Assembly: GCA_963837005.1 (NCBI GenBank)
Contig: CAWIMC010000020.1
Span: 62,001 to 126,000 of the forward strand
Source: CALDTK01 sp963837005
GTDB taxonomy: Bacteria > Bacteroidota > Bacteroidia > Chitinophagales > Saprospiraceae
DNA length: 64,000 nt
Direction: 5' to 3'
Part shown: positions 51,175-59,948 of the stretch, one piece after another
Layout: each line of letters starts with the position of its first letter
Position numbering within the stretch: position 1 is the stretch's first letter
The notes under the pieces: model-generated
Told to the model about the DNA's origin: nothing
The model's database searches: none
Seen by the model: the letters and a program-made list of their open reading frames with translations, nothing else
Made by a program: the position numbers and the translations under genes

Positions 51175-53241
51175 TTACAATTTTGACCGTACGCTCACCA
51201 AGTCCGTCTCCCGCGCCGCCACTTGGGTGAAGATGTCGCGCAGGCCGGCGTAGTGCTCCGGGGCATGGTAGAGGCGGCGCACGAGCAGTGACGTGGACAG
51301 TATCAGGGTGTTGCCCTCCCCGGCTACCTGGTAGCGGTAGGCCACCGTCTTGTCGGGCGTGCTGATGCTCATCGGGACCGAAGCCTCAGCCATCTCGTAG
51401 TTAGCCGGGAGCTTTACCACGATGCGTCGCGTCTCGACGAGTTGGTGTGGGAACTCTACCGGGAAATGCCGCGTGTCCCGTGCGAAAGGATTGGTGAGCC
51501 ACGTACTCATCAGCACCGGATCGAACGCCAGGCCATCGCCGAGGTCTATCGCGGGCTCTTTACTGCGAACCTGCGCCGTGTACACCCACCCGTAGCCACT
51601 GCCGCGCTCCATGGCGATGTCGCTCACCGTAAATCCCTCGAACACTTTTAGCTTAGCAGAGTCCAGTACCGTGACGCCGTTTTGCAGGCTCGTAAACGGA
51701 TACGCCGCGTAGTCGCGGAGCGTGAGCGTAACCGACCCCACGAGATGGTGATCGGCGTCGAGCGTGAGTTCGGCGTTGAGGGCCTGTTGCGCTACGGCAC
51801 GGTCCTGAAGACTTATGAAGCGGTTCCACTTCGGAGCGACGAGGAGGCCCTCGCCGTTGAGATTGCGAATGGGGATAATGCCGACCTCGCCGGTAGGATC
51901 GGTGGCGTCGAGCAAGGTCACCTTTCCTTCCTGTGCGCCGAGGCCCACGATCATGGTACTGAAGGCGTTGGCGGTCGGGATGTCCTTGAAGAGGTAGCCG
52001 CGCTCGCGGGTGCTTAGGTAGACGGGGTAGGCTTCGAGGCTGAGGGCACGTACGAGTCCGAGCAAGACGGCGTTGAGGTCGGCCGACGAACCTTTTCCGC
52101 CGTCCAGGAGGCGCTGCGGGCGCTCTGTAGGGTAGGTAGAGGAGTAGCCGTCCCACTCAAGACGCCGCGTTACTTCGTTGAGGGCCCAGCGAGCCTTATC
52201 GTCTTCGGTATCCGGACCGGTATAGTTGGCGGCCCACTCGTCGAAGGTCTTGTTGCCTTTCAGGGCCAGGCGCGTGAGGTCGGCGTTGAGGAGGTTGTCG
52301 GCGATTGTTTCCCAGGTCTGGGAGAAGTCGCGTACCGAACCGTTGGCGGCGTAGCTCGAGAGGCCGAGTTCGACGCGGGTGAGGTAGTTGGTGAGGGTCG
52401 TGAGGTAAGGTTCGCGCGTGAGGGCAGGGAGATTGCTGGCCTCGAAGGTGTACTCCCGGTCGAGGATTTCGACCTCTACGCCGCCGCCGCCGGTCCGGAT
52501 CTGGCCTTGGTGCTGCTCCACTTTCTCCCGACCGATGACGAGGGCCTGGTAGGCGAGCTTGCCGCTGTACACGAATCGGTAGCTCGAGTGCTGCACGGGC
52601 ACCACGTCCTGTAGGTAGGCTACAGGTGGCCGAGTGAGAAAGCTCGACAGTCGATATACTTCGTAGTCGATGACACTCCCGGCCCGCAGGCTCGGCAGGC
52701 TAAAGCTCACCTCCACAAAGTCTTTATCGAGACGATTCGTAAACACCTGCGCCGGTTCCAGTTCCTGGCGCTCGACTTGCCCCCCGGGGGTGTAGTTGTA
52801 CGTGTACCCCTTCACGGTCTGTACGCTTTGGGTACCGCCGGAGCTAGCTTTTGGGGCGTACATCTGGATGCGGACCGTGCCGTGGTCCAGGCCGGCGGCA
52901 TCGACGATGCGCATGACCCGTCTCTCGGTCATCTGCAGTTCCGGGCCGATGTCGGTGAAGCGGGCGTAGTCGTGGCGCTCGTTCGCGATGACGTAGGCGT
53001 GTACAGAACTGTCGGCGGCGTACGGGTTCTCCCTAAACCAATCGCCGTCCACCTGGCCGAGGTCCGGCAGTTTGTGCCGGGCAGGTCCGGTGTTACATGG
53101 CACCGCGAGGTGCACTCCGGACGCTGGTACGACACGCGCGACCATCGGCAGAGCGCCGACGAGCAGAAGCGAAGCCAAGAGCCAAACCAGCACCAGAGCG
53201 GTAGAGTGAGCACGGAGCGTCATCGTCGTAGAGTTCGACAT
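51175..53241 (-). CDS. DUF3857 / transglutaminase-like protein, Cys replaced by Ser
   Basis: About 688 residues; ATG 53241 (MSNSTTMTLRAHSTAL) precedes a strong hydrophobic signal (LVLVWLLASLLLVGALPMV). A DUF3857 N-terminal half (RLSSFLTRPPVAYLQDVVPV) leads to a transglutaminase-like core where GGKGSSADLNAVLLGLV holds Ser at the position usually Cys. That, together with LDATDPTGEVG, suggests a non-catalytic or altered protein, as I believe is common in this subfamily. A TTG overlapping the upstream stop (TTGA) at 53268 is an alternative start. Works beside the next gene, a related paralogue with the Cys. Confidence 0.8.
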   Translation of the reverse strand: MSNSTTMTLRAHSTALVLVWLLASLLLVGALPMVARVVPASGVHLAVPCNTGPARHKLPDLGQVDGDWFRENPYAADSSVHAYVIANERHDYARFTDIGPELQMTERRVMRIVDAAGLDHGTVRIQMYAPKASSGGTQSVQTVKGYTYNYTPGGQVERQELEPAQVFTNRLDKDFVEVSFSLPSLRAGSVIDYEVYRLSSFLTRPPVAYLQDVVPVQHSSYRFVYSGKLAYQALVIGREKVEQHQGQIRTGGGGVEVEILDREYTFEASNLPALTREPYLTTLTNYLTRVELGLSSYAANGSVRDFSQTWETIADNLLNADLTRLALKGNKTFDEWAANYTGPDTEDDKARWALNEVTRRLEWDGYSSTYPTERPQRLLDGGKGSSADLNAVLLGLVRALSLEAYPVYLSTRERGYLFKDIPTANAFSTMIVGLGAQEGKVTLLDATDPTGEVGIIPIRNLNGEGLLVAPKWNRFISLQDRAVAQQALNAELTLDADHHLVGSVTLTLRDYAAYPFTSLQNGVTVLDSAKLKVFEGFTVSDIAMERGSGYGWVYTAQVRSKEPAIDLGDGLAFDPVLMSTWLTNPFARDTRHFPVEFPHQLVETRRIVVKLPANYEMAEASVPMSISTPDKTVAYRYQVAGEGNTLILSTSLLVRRLYHAPEHYAGLRDIFTQVAARETDLVSVRSKL

Positions 53242-53264
53242 CGAGAGAGTGAGATTCGGGATGG

Positions 53265-55163
53265 TCAATTGGTTTCGGCTGTGGCCGGGGTATGGGGCGC
53301 GGCCAGTAACACGGTGCGATCGGCGCGGTCGACGGCGGCCGCAAAGCGCGACATGGGTACGGCGTCGGCGGCGGGGTAGGTTCCGGAGTGGACGATGAGT
53401 TCACGGTAGACTTCTGCTCCGGTCGGGGTAGGTTTTGCCGAAAGGCGATACGTAGCGTGTGGGGCGCTGAGTTCGAGGGGCGCAAATGCGGTCGCGATGC
53501 GGACGCCTTTCGGCAAAACGTACACCAGGGTATCCAAGCGCTGGAAGTTGTCGGCTACACAGATCGGGAGTGCTCGCGCGAGTGTATCGCCGGGGGCGTC
53601 GACGCCGGCCACGAACGCCGCTGCCGGGATCACCATCCTCGGGCCGATGCGCCGCACGTAGTTGGGCATGGAGCCCCGCTCGCGGAGCGTACCTGAGGGG
53701 GCCGCGGCTGAAATGTTGATGCTCGGCGTGACTTCGGTAAGGTTGACCTGGGTGGCGGTGTAGCCTCGACCCCAGTACTGGATACGTTCGGCCTGGCTAC
53801 CGATGTTGAGGCTCAGCGGTACGGAGACTTCCCCGCCCGCAAACCGGCTGTCGCGGAGGTAGTCTATTTGGCCGCTTTCGTCGACGGTAAGGGTGGCGGT
53901 GCTGGTCCGCCGGTTGTCGGCAGCCGTGGCGGGAGAAGTACGGACGAGCACACCTGTGCCCTCCTTGATCAGCAATGCCCGGCGGCCCGCCGAACCGGCC
54001 GAGATATAGTTGGCCGGTACGGTTTGAGCCGTGCACTCGAGCCACGTGGTATCGACGCCGCGGGGCACGGCGAGCATGGCGTGATTGGCCTGGTTGACGC
54101 TCGCGAAGCTCGGGTGGGCAATCTCGCGCTCGGACACGCCGATGATGCAGTAGTAGCTCTCGACACCTGCCTCGGCCAGCAACAAGCGTGTGTAGTTGGT
54201 GAGCGCCTTGCAGTCGCCATAGCCGTTGACGTGGACCTCCGTCGGAGGCATCGGCCGGAAGCCACCAAGCCCGAGCTGGATGCTCACGTAGTGCGTCCGT
54301 GCCTGCATGTACTTATAGACACGGCGGATGCGCTCGTCGGTATCGTCGACGCCAGCGACGAGTCGCGCGATGTCGGCCTTAGCGGCGGCAGGCAACTCAC
54401 TGCGCTCGGCGAGCAGCGCAGCGGTCCAGGCCCCGAGGCCCGCCCAGGTGGTGAAGTCACCCTCGGTGCCTTCGAGGCGACCGCGGCGGGGGGCGAGCAA
54501 GACGGCCGGGCCGACCTGCTCGGCGGGTGCGGCCCAATCTTCGTTGGCTTGGGCGCTGAGGTTCGAGACCCTAAACACCAGGCCGTCACTGTCGCGGGTT
54601 TGCTCGATGACACCTCCTTCATCGAGGAGCTGGTGCAAGACCTCCGCAGTGACGCCGCGCAGGCGCAATTCACTCAGTGCTACGCTCACGCGTGGCCGGT
54701 ACCGAAAGGAGACCACGGGCATCGCGATGCTCTCCTTGACGCGCGTCAGAGACCGAATGCGGTAGGTAGCGGGGTAGTGCTCCGGCAGCGGCAGGGACAA
54801 CACCTCGAGCTTACCGTCGTAGGCGAGCGAGTAGCCGTCGTAGGCGGCTACAGTGCTGCGGTGGCGCCCTTTGCTGGAGATGTCTTTGACACCTCCGCCC
54901 TGCACGAGTTCGCCCTCGAGCGTCACGACACGCCGGAAGGGGTCGTCGTAAACGTGGTGCTCGTTGAAGTACTTGGCCGCCGCCGAGGTAAAGACGGTGA
55001 CCTCGAGGTCTTCGGAGTACTCATAGGCACCTGGGCCGGTGGCCGTAAGGGTGCGGACGTGCCGTACGATGTGCGCCTCCACCGGCACGGCGGCGGTGAG
55101 TCGAGTCGCGGTGCTCCATGTGAGAAGGGTGAGCGCCGCCGAAAGCCGGAGAAGTTGGGTCAT
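53265..55163 (-). CDS. DUF3857 / transglutaminase-like protein
   Basis: ATG 55163, MTQLLRLSAALTLLTWSTAT signal. DUF3857 part (SFRYRPRVSVALSELRLRGV) then transglutaminase core: catalytic Cys in HVNGYGDCKALTNYTRLLL, His in VNQANHAMLAVP, and the acid position as WLECTAQ (Glu where Asp is usual). About 632 residues. Secreted or periplasmic protein; family activity (cross-linking or proteolysis) not established. It lies just upstream of its Cys-less paralogue. Two opposed hairpin elements (53432, 53505) encode YRLSAKP and YVLPKGV. Confidence 0.85.
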   Translation of the reverse strand: MTQLLRLSAALTLLTWSTATRLTAAVPVEAHIVRHVRTLTATGPGAYEYSEDLEVTVFTSAAAKYFNEHHVYDDPFRRVVTLEGELVQGGGVKDISSKGRHRSTVAAYDGYSLAYDGKLEVLSLPLPEHYPATYRIRSLTRVKESIAMPVVSFRYRPRVSVALSELRLRGVTAEVLHQLLDEGGVIEQTRDSDGLVFRVSNLSAQANEDWAAPAEQVGPAVLLAPRRGRLEGTEGDFTTWAGLGAWTAALLAERSELPAAAKADIARLVAGVDDTDERIRRVYKYMQARTHYVSIQLGLGGFRPMPPTEVHVNGYGDCKALTNYTRLLLAEAGVESYYCIIGVSEREIAHPSFASVNQANHAMLAVPRGVDTTWLECTAQTVPANYISAGSAGRRALLIKEGTGVLVRTSPATAADNRRTSTATLTVDESGQIDYLRDSRFAGGEVSVPLSLNIGSQAERIQYWGRGYTATQVNLTEVTPSINISAAAPSGTLRERGSMPNYVRRIGPRMVIPAAAFVAGVDAPGDTLARALPICVADNFQRLDTLVYVLPKGVRIATAFAPLELSAPHATYRLSAKPTPTGAEVYRELIVHSGTYPAADAVPMSRFAAAVDRADRTVLLAAPHTPATAETN

Positions 55164-55244
55164 CGATGCTCCAAAAGTAGGCCTTGTGAAGTCACTCGAC
55201 AAGAGTAGGTCTAACGCGGTGTAGCGGGGGCGACGATCTTATCT

Positions 55245-56432
55245 CTATCGAGCGGACGCGTAGATCGCGCGCCCGAGATCGCGCATCAGGGGAAAGCCCA
55301 CTCCCTCGTACTCGTACTTCCCGTCGTTGAAGACGCCGTTGCGGTTGACGAGTAGGGTGGCCGCCAGCATAAATCGCCTACCCGTGGCCGGATCCTCGAA
55401 TAGGGCCGCATCCGTGAGGGTCCCATAGGCATCGCCTACCTTATTGTAGATGATCGGTCCGTCTGGCTCAAAGGCACCCTCCCCGCCGTAGTAGAGAAAC
55501 TTGACGTAGCCGTCCGGCTCTTTGTGGTGGCTGGGGTTGTCGCTGCCGCTGGGTGGTGTACGCATGGCGCGGACCAGCATCTCGTGGTCGGCGGCCCCTA
55601 TCGCAAAACGCTTGGTCGAGTCGACCGTCTCCGGGGCCACGATACTCTGCACCACGTCGGTGAGGTCTTCGAGGCCGAGGTAGTTCTTGCCCGACATATC
55701 GAAGGGCTCGTTGACGAGCTGATCGTCGGCGTTGATGTAACCGCGGCCCTTGACGGAGTGGGTGCGGGTCTCGGCGTAGGGTGTTTTGGCGAAAGCCGCC
55801 CCCCGAAACAGCACCGTGTCTCCGGTCTCCACGTGCCGAAAGGTGACGGGCGGCAAAAAGCGGTTCTCGGTCGAGTCGAAGCCCGACACGCTGAGGCGAT
55901 GCGTGATGCGTGTGCGGTAGCCCCGCCGGTGGAGCGCCTCGTTGATGTGGCGCTGGCCGAGCCACTCGAAGAGTCGGTTGTAGGCCTCGTTGCTGCTCAC
56001 TGCGGCAATGTCGCGTACGTGGCCCCCGACGGTAGCAAGCTGGCCGGGCACCCCGATGCGCTCGCGCGAGCTGGACTGCGGCGCCCGCACCGAGTCGACG
56101 CTCATCGGCGAGTCGCTGGTGAGTCCGACGACGCCCATCAAGTTGAGCTGCTCCAGGGCCAGGGCCGCGATGGGCAATTTCACCGTGCTGGCCGGGTAGT
56201 AGTAGCGGTTGGGGTCCACGTGCCAGCGCTGCGTCTGCCCGGAGTCCGCGCCGAACAGCGGGCGGTAGAGGACCTGTAGTTCGTAGCGCTCCAGGTCCGG
56301 CGCGATCGAGTCTCGGAAGATCGGGAGGCTGTGCAGGACGCTGTCGAGGAAGGGAGAATCCTGCGCGTGCAGGGGGGAGGCGGCTTGCGCCAAAACGAGT
56401 GCTGTGAGGGTGATTTGGAGGAGTGCCTGCAT
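55245..56432 (-). CDS. Class A beta-lactamase-fold serine hydrolase
   Basis: 395 residues; signal peptide MQALLQITLTALVLAQAASP then LHAQ. The SxxK nucleophile motif is in YPASTVKLPIAALAL, the SxN motif in VSSNEAYNRLFEWLG, and a KxG triad in YNKVGDAYGTL. Motifs are in the right order for the beta-lactamase/PBP clan (beta-lactamase2 domain). Substrate unknown; not evidently a resistance enzyme. A hairpin element encodes LVLAQAA in the signal peptide (56382); another (55783) encodes AAFAKTPY. Confidence 0.85.
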   Translation of the reverse strand: MQALLQITLTALVLAQAASPLHAQDSPFLDSVLHSLPIFRDSIAPDLERYELQVLYRPLFGADSGQTQRWHVDPNRYYYPASTVKLPIAALALEQLNLMGVVGLTSDSPMSVDSVRAPQSSSRERIGVPGQLATVGGHVRDIAAVSSNEAYNRLFEWLGQRHINEALHRRGYRTRITHRLSVSGFDSTENRFLPPVTFRHVETGDTVLFRGAAFAKTPYAETRTHSVKGRGYINADDQLVNEPFDMSGKNYLGLEDLTDVVQSIVAPETVDSTKRFAIGAADHEMLVRAMRTPPSGSDNPSHHKEPDGYVKFLYYGGEGAFEPDGPIIYNKVGDAYGTLTDAALFEDPATGRRFMLAATLLVNRNGVFNDGKYEYEGVGFPLMRDLGRAIYASAR

Positions 56433-56452
56433 GGAGGCAAGCTACGCCCACC

Positions 56453-56713
56453 GCATCATCTCGACTAAGGCCGGAGCTTGCGGAGGCCGCACGGAGAGAT
56501 CCCTTCGTCGGCATTAGAGGATTTCTCGGCTACGTAAACTTCGCTCGAAATGACGGGGGCCTTCCATCGCGTCATCTCGACTAAGGCCGGAGCTTCGGGC
56601 CGCATCGTCGTCATCTCGACTAAGGCCGGAGCTTGCGGAGGCCGCACGGAGAGATCCCCTCATCGGCATACGGAGATTTCTCGGCTACGTAAACTTCGCT
56701 CGAAATGACGGTA
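56453..56713. repeat. TCATCTCGACTAAGGCCGGAG repeat cluster
   Basis: Copies of TCATCTCGACTAAGGCCGGA start at about 56455, 56572 and 56610. Two of them end with TTTCTCGGCTACGTAAACTT, then CGCTCGAAATGACGG (56521 and 56676). The paired TCATCTCGA and TCGAAATGA ends make an overall inverted arrangement. Intergenic only; short frames over it were rejected. Confidence 0.85.
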
Positions 56714-56743
56714 GGCTGCGCTGCGCTGCATACGCAAACACTC

Positions 56744-57793
56744 CTACACCCAGCTCACCCCACTCCCAAACGCCGTTGGTCGCGCGGGCCTCCCGTCCGC
56801 CAAAAACTCGATGCCCTTCCCGATGTCATCCCGCACCAACAGGTGCCCATCCAGGTCGATAAAGTCCGACTCGGCCGCGAAGTGACGCAGGACGCCGATC
56901 GCGAAGCTCGACTCGATCATGCACCCGAACATGACCTTGAGGCCCAGTTGACGCGCCTGGCTCACCATGCGTAGGGCGGGCGTTGGGCCGCCGCATTTGG
57001 ACAGCTTAATGTTGATGCCGTCGTAGGCGTCGGCGCACTTCGCCACGTCGGCCTCGGTTTGGCAGTCCTCGTCGGCGATGATGGGCGGGGCGGCGTCGCC
57101 GAGTTCGGCTTTCGCCAAAACCCGCAGCTCTTCGGTTTTGGCGAAAGCTCCCCGCGCCTTGGGCTGCTCGATGAAGGCGACCCCGAGGGCGGCTAAATGC
57201 TGCGTTTTGGCGAAAGCCTCCTCCTCCGTCCAGCCAGTGTTGGCGTCCACGCAGAGCTGCGTGTCGGGCAACTCGCGGCGGAGCAGGTCGATGGTAGCGA
57301 TGTCGTGAGCGCCGCCAAGTTTGACCTTGTAGCTCGGCCACGGATTGGTGAGGGCTTGCGCCAAAACCGCCTGCGGTCCGTCGATGCTGAGTGTGTAGTT
57401 CGACACCGGAATCTTGTCGTCCTCCCAGTCGAAACCCCAGTGCACATACAAGGGCTCCTGGGCGCGGCGTGCGGCGAGGTCGTGCGCGGCCATGTCGAGG
57501 GCGCTAAGCGCGAAGTAGTTGCCGTCCACGTGCGGGAGGCACTCCGCGAAGAGGGCGGTCGGGTCGTCGGGGTCGGCTTCCGCCAAAACGCCGACCAGCT
57601 TGCGCAGGGTCACGTCGACCGTGTCGGGGTGGGCCTGTGTGTAGTACTCGTTGTCGGAGACTTCGCCGTAGCCGCGGTGGCCGTCGTCGTCGGAGAGTTC
57701 GACGATGGTGGTGCGCTGCTGGGTGCGGGTGGAGCGCGAGATGGTGAAGGCCTGCTTGAGGTGGAGGGTGCGGTGGTGGAGGGCGAGGTGCAT
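56744..57793 (-). CDS. Dipeptide epimerase (enolase superfamily)
   Basis: 349 residues from ATG 57793. The catalytic lysine motif YKVKLGGAHD is followed by the metal ligands in LCVDANTGWTEEEA, FIEQPK and PIIADEDCQTEAD. The second lysine is in INIKLSKCGGP. This is the L-Ala-D/L-Glu (dipeptide) epimerase pattern of the enolase superfamily, acting in peptidoglycan-peptide recycling. Five hairpin-element copies lie in one 484-base part (57107, 57135 (weak), 57204, 57353, 57576), an unusual density. They encode RVLAKAE, AFAKT, LAQAL and LAEAD. Confidence 0.9.
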   Translation of the reverse strand: MHLALHHRTLHLKQAFTISRSTRTQQRTTIVELSDDDGHRGYGEVSDNEYYTQAHPDTVDVTLRKLVGVLAEADPDDPTALFAECLPHVDGNYFALSALDMAAHDLAARRAQEPLYVHWGFDWEDDKIPVSNYTLSIDGPQAVLAQALTNPWPSYKVKLGGAHDIATIDLLRRELPDTQLCVDANTGWTEEEAFAKTQHLAALGVAFIEQPKARGAFAKTEELRVLAKAELGDAAPPIIADEDCQTEADVAKCADAYDGINIKLSKCGGPTPALRMVSQARQLGLKVMFGCMIESSFAIGVLRHFAAESDFIDLDGHLLVRDDIGKGIEFLADGRPARPTAFGSGVSWV

Positions 57794-57817
57794 GGGGGGA
57801 AGGTAGGAGGCGCGAGC

Positions 57818-57883
57818 GCGGCGGTGGCGTACACGCGGCGGTGGCGCATGCGCGGCGATGGCGTAAACGCGGCGGTGGCCTTC
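57818..57883. repeat. 17-bp minisatellite, about four units
   Basis: GCGGCGGTGGCGTACAC, GCGGCGGTGGCGCATGC, GCGGCGATGGCGTAAAC and a shorter GCGGCGGTGGCCTTC follow one another. It begins just upstream of the epimerase start (57793) on its leader side. Confidence 0.8.
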
Positions 57884-57936
57884 GGCGTTGCCCGTCTGAC
57901 GTGCTCAGGGGGGCGTGCTGGCGGGTGTCTTGCGCA

Positions 57937-58548
57937 TTACCGAAGGAGGTCGCGGACGATGTCTTCTCGGTAGCTCTCTGAGATGTCGCGGACGATGCCG
58001 CTGGCGTCTACGGTGACGAGGGTTGGGTAGGTGGAGAGGTTGAGGCCCGTGCTGATGAGACGGTCGGGGAGGATGACCTCGAAGGCGTCCCGATTGTAGT
58101 GCCCGTCGATGTACTCGGCTACGGGTCCGACGCGGTCGAAGGGATTGATGTAGATGAGCTTGGCGTCACCTTTTAGCTGGTAGTCTCCGGTCTTCATCTG
58201 GTCGAGGACGAGGCCGCAGGCGTGACGAGCCACGAAGGAAGAATATACACGACGTTGGCGCGGGAGGCCGTAACGGGCACGGTGTCGAGATTGATGCCCG
58301 CGATGAGCGGCATCTGCTCCCCGATCCGGATCGGGATTCTGGGAACCTGCGGACCGACCTTGCTTGCGGATGTCCGCGACGACGAGGGTGCGGCGCGGCA
58401 GCGCAAGCATCGCCGTAGCCGCCGTAGCCGCCGGATCGATGGCGTCATACCGCCAGTCCGAAAAGTCGAAGCGCTCTACGGACTCGAGACTGTCCTGGAT
58501 GGTGAGCCGCTGCTCGATGCCGCGAACCGTAGTCCCGTCGGTCGAGAT
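57937..58548 (-). pseudogene. Thioredoxin/redoxin-like gene, two frameshifts, 5' end in a repeat
   Basis: The conserved reading is split over two frames: DSLESVERFDFSDWRYDA ... LALPRRTLVVADIRKQG; then (after a shift near 58350) VPRIPIRIGEQMPLIAGINL and VVYILPSWLV; then (after a shift near 58230) HACGLVLDQMKTGDYQLKGD, INPFDRVGPVAEYIDGHYN and STYPTLVTVDASGIVRD. The cis-proline-like TYPTLV and the sheet order resemble a thioredoxin fold; no CxxC is seen, only one Cys. The N-terminus runs into the repeat array at about 58550, so a start and signal peptide are missing. Truncation by repeat insertion or bad consensus are both possible. Confidence 0.5.
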
Positions 58549-59020
58549 GACGGGGGGGGGCTACTTAGCCAGCTGTGCAGCGTCTCGCGTCCCGTCATTT
58601 CGACTGGAGCGAAGCGCAACGGAGAAATCCTCTTGAGATATACGTTGTCGTGTCTGCTCAGGGGATCTCTCCGCTCGCTCGCCAGCCAGCTTCGCGGCGT
58701 CTCGCGTCCCGTCATTTCGACTGGAGCGAAGCGCAACGGAGAAATCCCCTTGAGATATACGTTGTCGTGTCTGCTCAGGGGATCTCTCCGCTCGCTCGCC
58801 AGCCAGCTTCGCGGCGTCTTCGCTCGGTCGAGATGACGGGGGGCTTTAGCCAGCTGTGCAGCGTCTCGCGTCCCGTCATTTCGACTGGAGCGAAGCGCAA
58901 CGGAGAAATCCCCTTTATACATACGGCGTCGTTATTTGCTCAGGGGATCTCTCCGCTCGCTCGCCAGCCAGCTTCGTGGCGTCTTGCTCGGTCGGGATGA
59001 CGGGGGGGGGGGGCACTAGC
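58549..59020. repeat. GTCATTTCGACTGGAGCGAAG repeat array, left block
   Basis: GTCATTTCGACTGGAGCGAA followed by GCGCAACGGAGAAATC occurs at about 58594, 58711 and 58875. Between them are TCTCCGCTCGCTCGCCAGCC blocks and inverse ends GGTCGAGATGACGGGG (58830) and GGTCGGGATGACGGG (58991). The T-runs of G (up to nine) at block ends are notable. Spacing is irregular and no cas genes are near. Confidence 0.9.
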
Positions 59021-59052
59021 CAACTGTCCCTCTATTGATGTAGATTGACGCC

Positions 59053-59403
59053 ATGGGTGGCTACATCTATATTCTCACCAATAAGTACAACACCACACTG
59101 TACATCGGCGTGACAAATAATTTAGTCCGACGGCTCTATGAACACGTTAAACGCCCTACTGAGCGTGGGTTCGTGACACGGTATAACCTACACCACTTGG
59201 TGTATGCGGAGGCTCATCCTGGCATAGTTGAAGCGATATTACGGGAGAAGCAGCTAAAGAAGTGGAGTCGCAAGAAGAAGGACGCGCTGATTAGGGCATC
59301 CAATCCAGAATTTAGAGACTTAGCTGTATGGTATGAAGGGGAGGACCTACCTGAAATTGAGCTGCCATGGCACAACTACGGCCCTCTCGACTTTGGCGCT
59401 TGA
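59053..59403 (+). CDS. GIY-YIG nuclease-domain protein
   Basis: 116 residues from ATG 59053: MGGYIYILTNKYNTTLYIGV gives the GIY (YIYIL) and YIG (LYIGV) motifs. They are followed by NNLVRRLYEHVKR (catalytic Arg) and the Glu in EAILREKQLKKWSRKKK. It matches the small 'UPF0213-like' GIY-YIG family. Its base composition is clearly lower in GC than the neighbours, and it sits exactly between two blocks of the same repeat, both signs of lateral arrival. Role in homing or repair is not known. Confidence 0.9.
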   Translation: MGGYIYILTNKYNTTLYIGVTNNLVRRLYEHVKRPTERGFVTRYNLHHLVYAEAHPGIVEAILREKQLKKWSRKKKDALIRASNPEFRDLAVWYEGEDLPEIELPWHNYGPLDFGA

Positions 59404-59850
59404 GCATCTCGCGTCCCGTCATTTCGACTGGAGCGAAGCGCAACGGAAATCCTTGGGACATACAGTGTCGTGTCTGCTCAGGGGATCTCTCCGCTCGCTC
59501 GCCAGCCAGCTTCGCGGCGTCTCGCTCGGTCGAGATGACGGGGGGGCTGAAACAGGGGCACTAGCCGGCTGCGCGGCGTCTCGCGTCCCGTCATTTCGAC
59601 TGGAGCGAAGCGCAACGGAGGAATCCTCTCGGGCACAAACGGTGTCGTGTCTGCTCAGGGGATCTCTCCGCTCGCTCACCAGCCAGCTTCGCGGCGTCTC
59701 GCTCGGTCGAGATGACGGGGGGGGCACGCCAGCCAGTTTCGCGGCGTCTCACTCGGTCGAGATGACGGGGGGCTTTAGTCAGCTGTGCAGCGTCTTGCGT
59801 CCCGTCATTTCGACTGGAGCGAAGCGCAACGGAGAAATCTCCCTCAACCA
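59404..59850. repeat. GTCATTTCGACTGGAGCGAAG repeat array, right block
   Basis: The same unit as the left block at about 59418, 59590 and 59804, with inverse GGTCGAGATGACGGGG at 59529, 59707 and 59756. It starts immediately after the nuclease stop codon. Confidence 0.9.
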
Positions 59851-59948
59851 ACATGCTGCGTCGGACACCTCTTCTCAATGTTAACACCTACCCGGCGCTG
59901 AACCGTAGGCCGCATTCTAACCTCCTACTAACCCAAACCCAAACCACC

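Noticed and set aside
58575..59000. Repeated small proteins encoded in the GTCATTTCGAC arrays
   Set aside because: Frames exist only because the repeat is GC-rich; they repeat with the DNA unit and have no start or ribosome site of their own.
58549..59850. CRISPR-like array
   Set aside because: Units are long, differently spaced, have conserved 'spacers' and inverse copies, and no cas genes are near.
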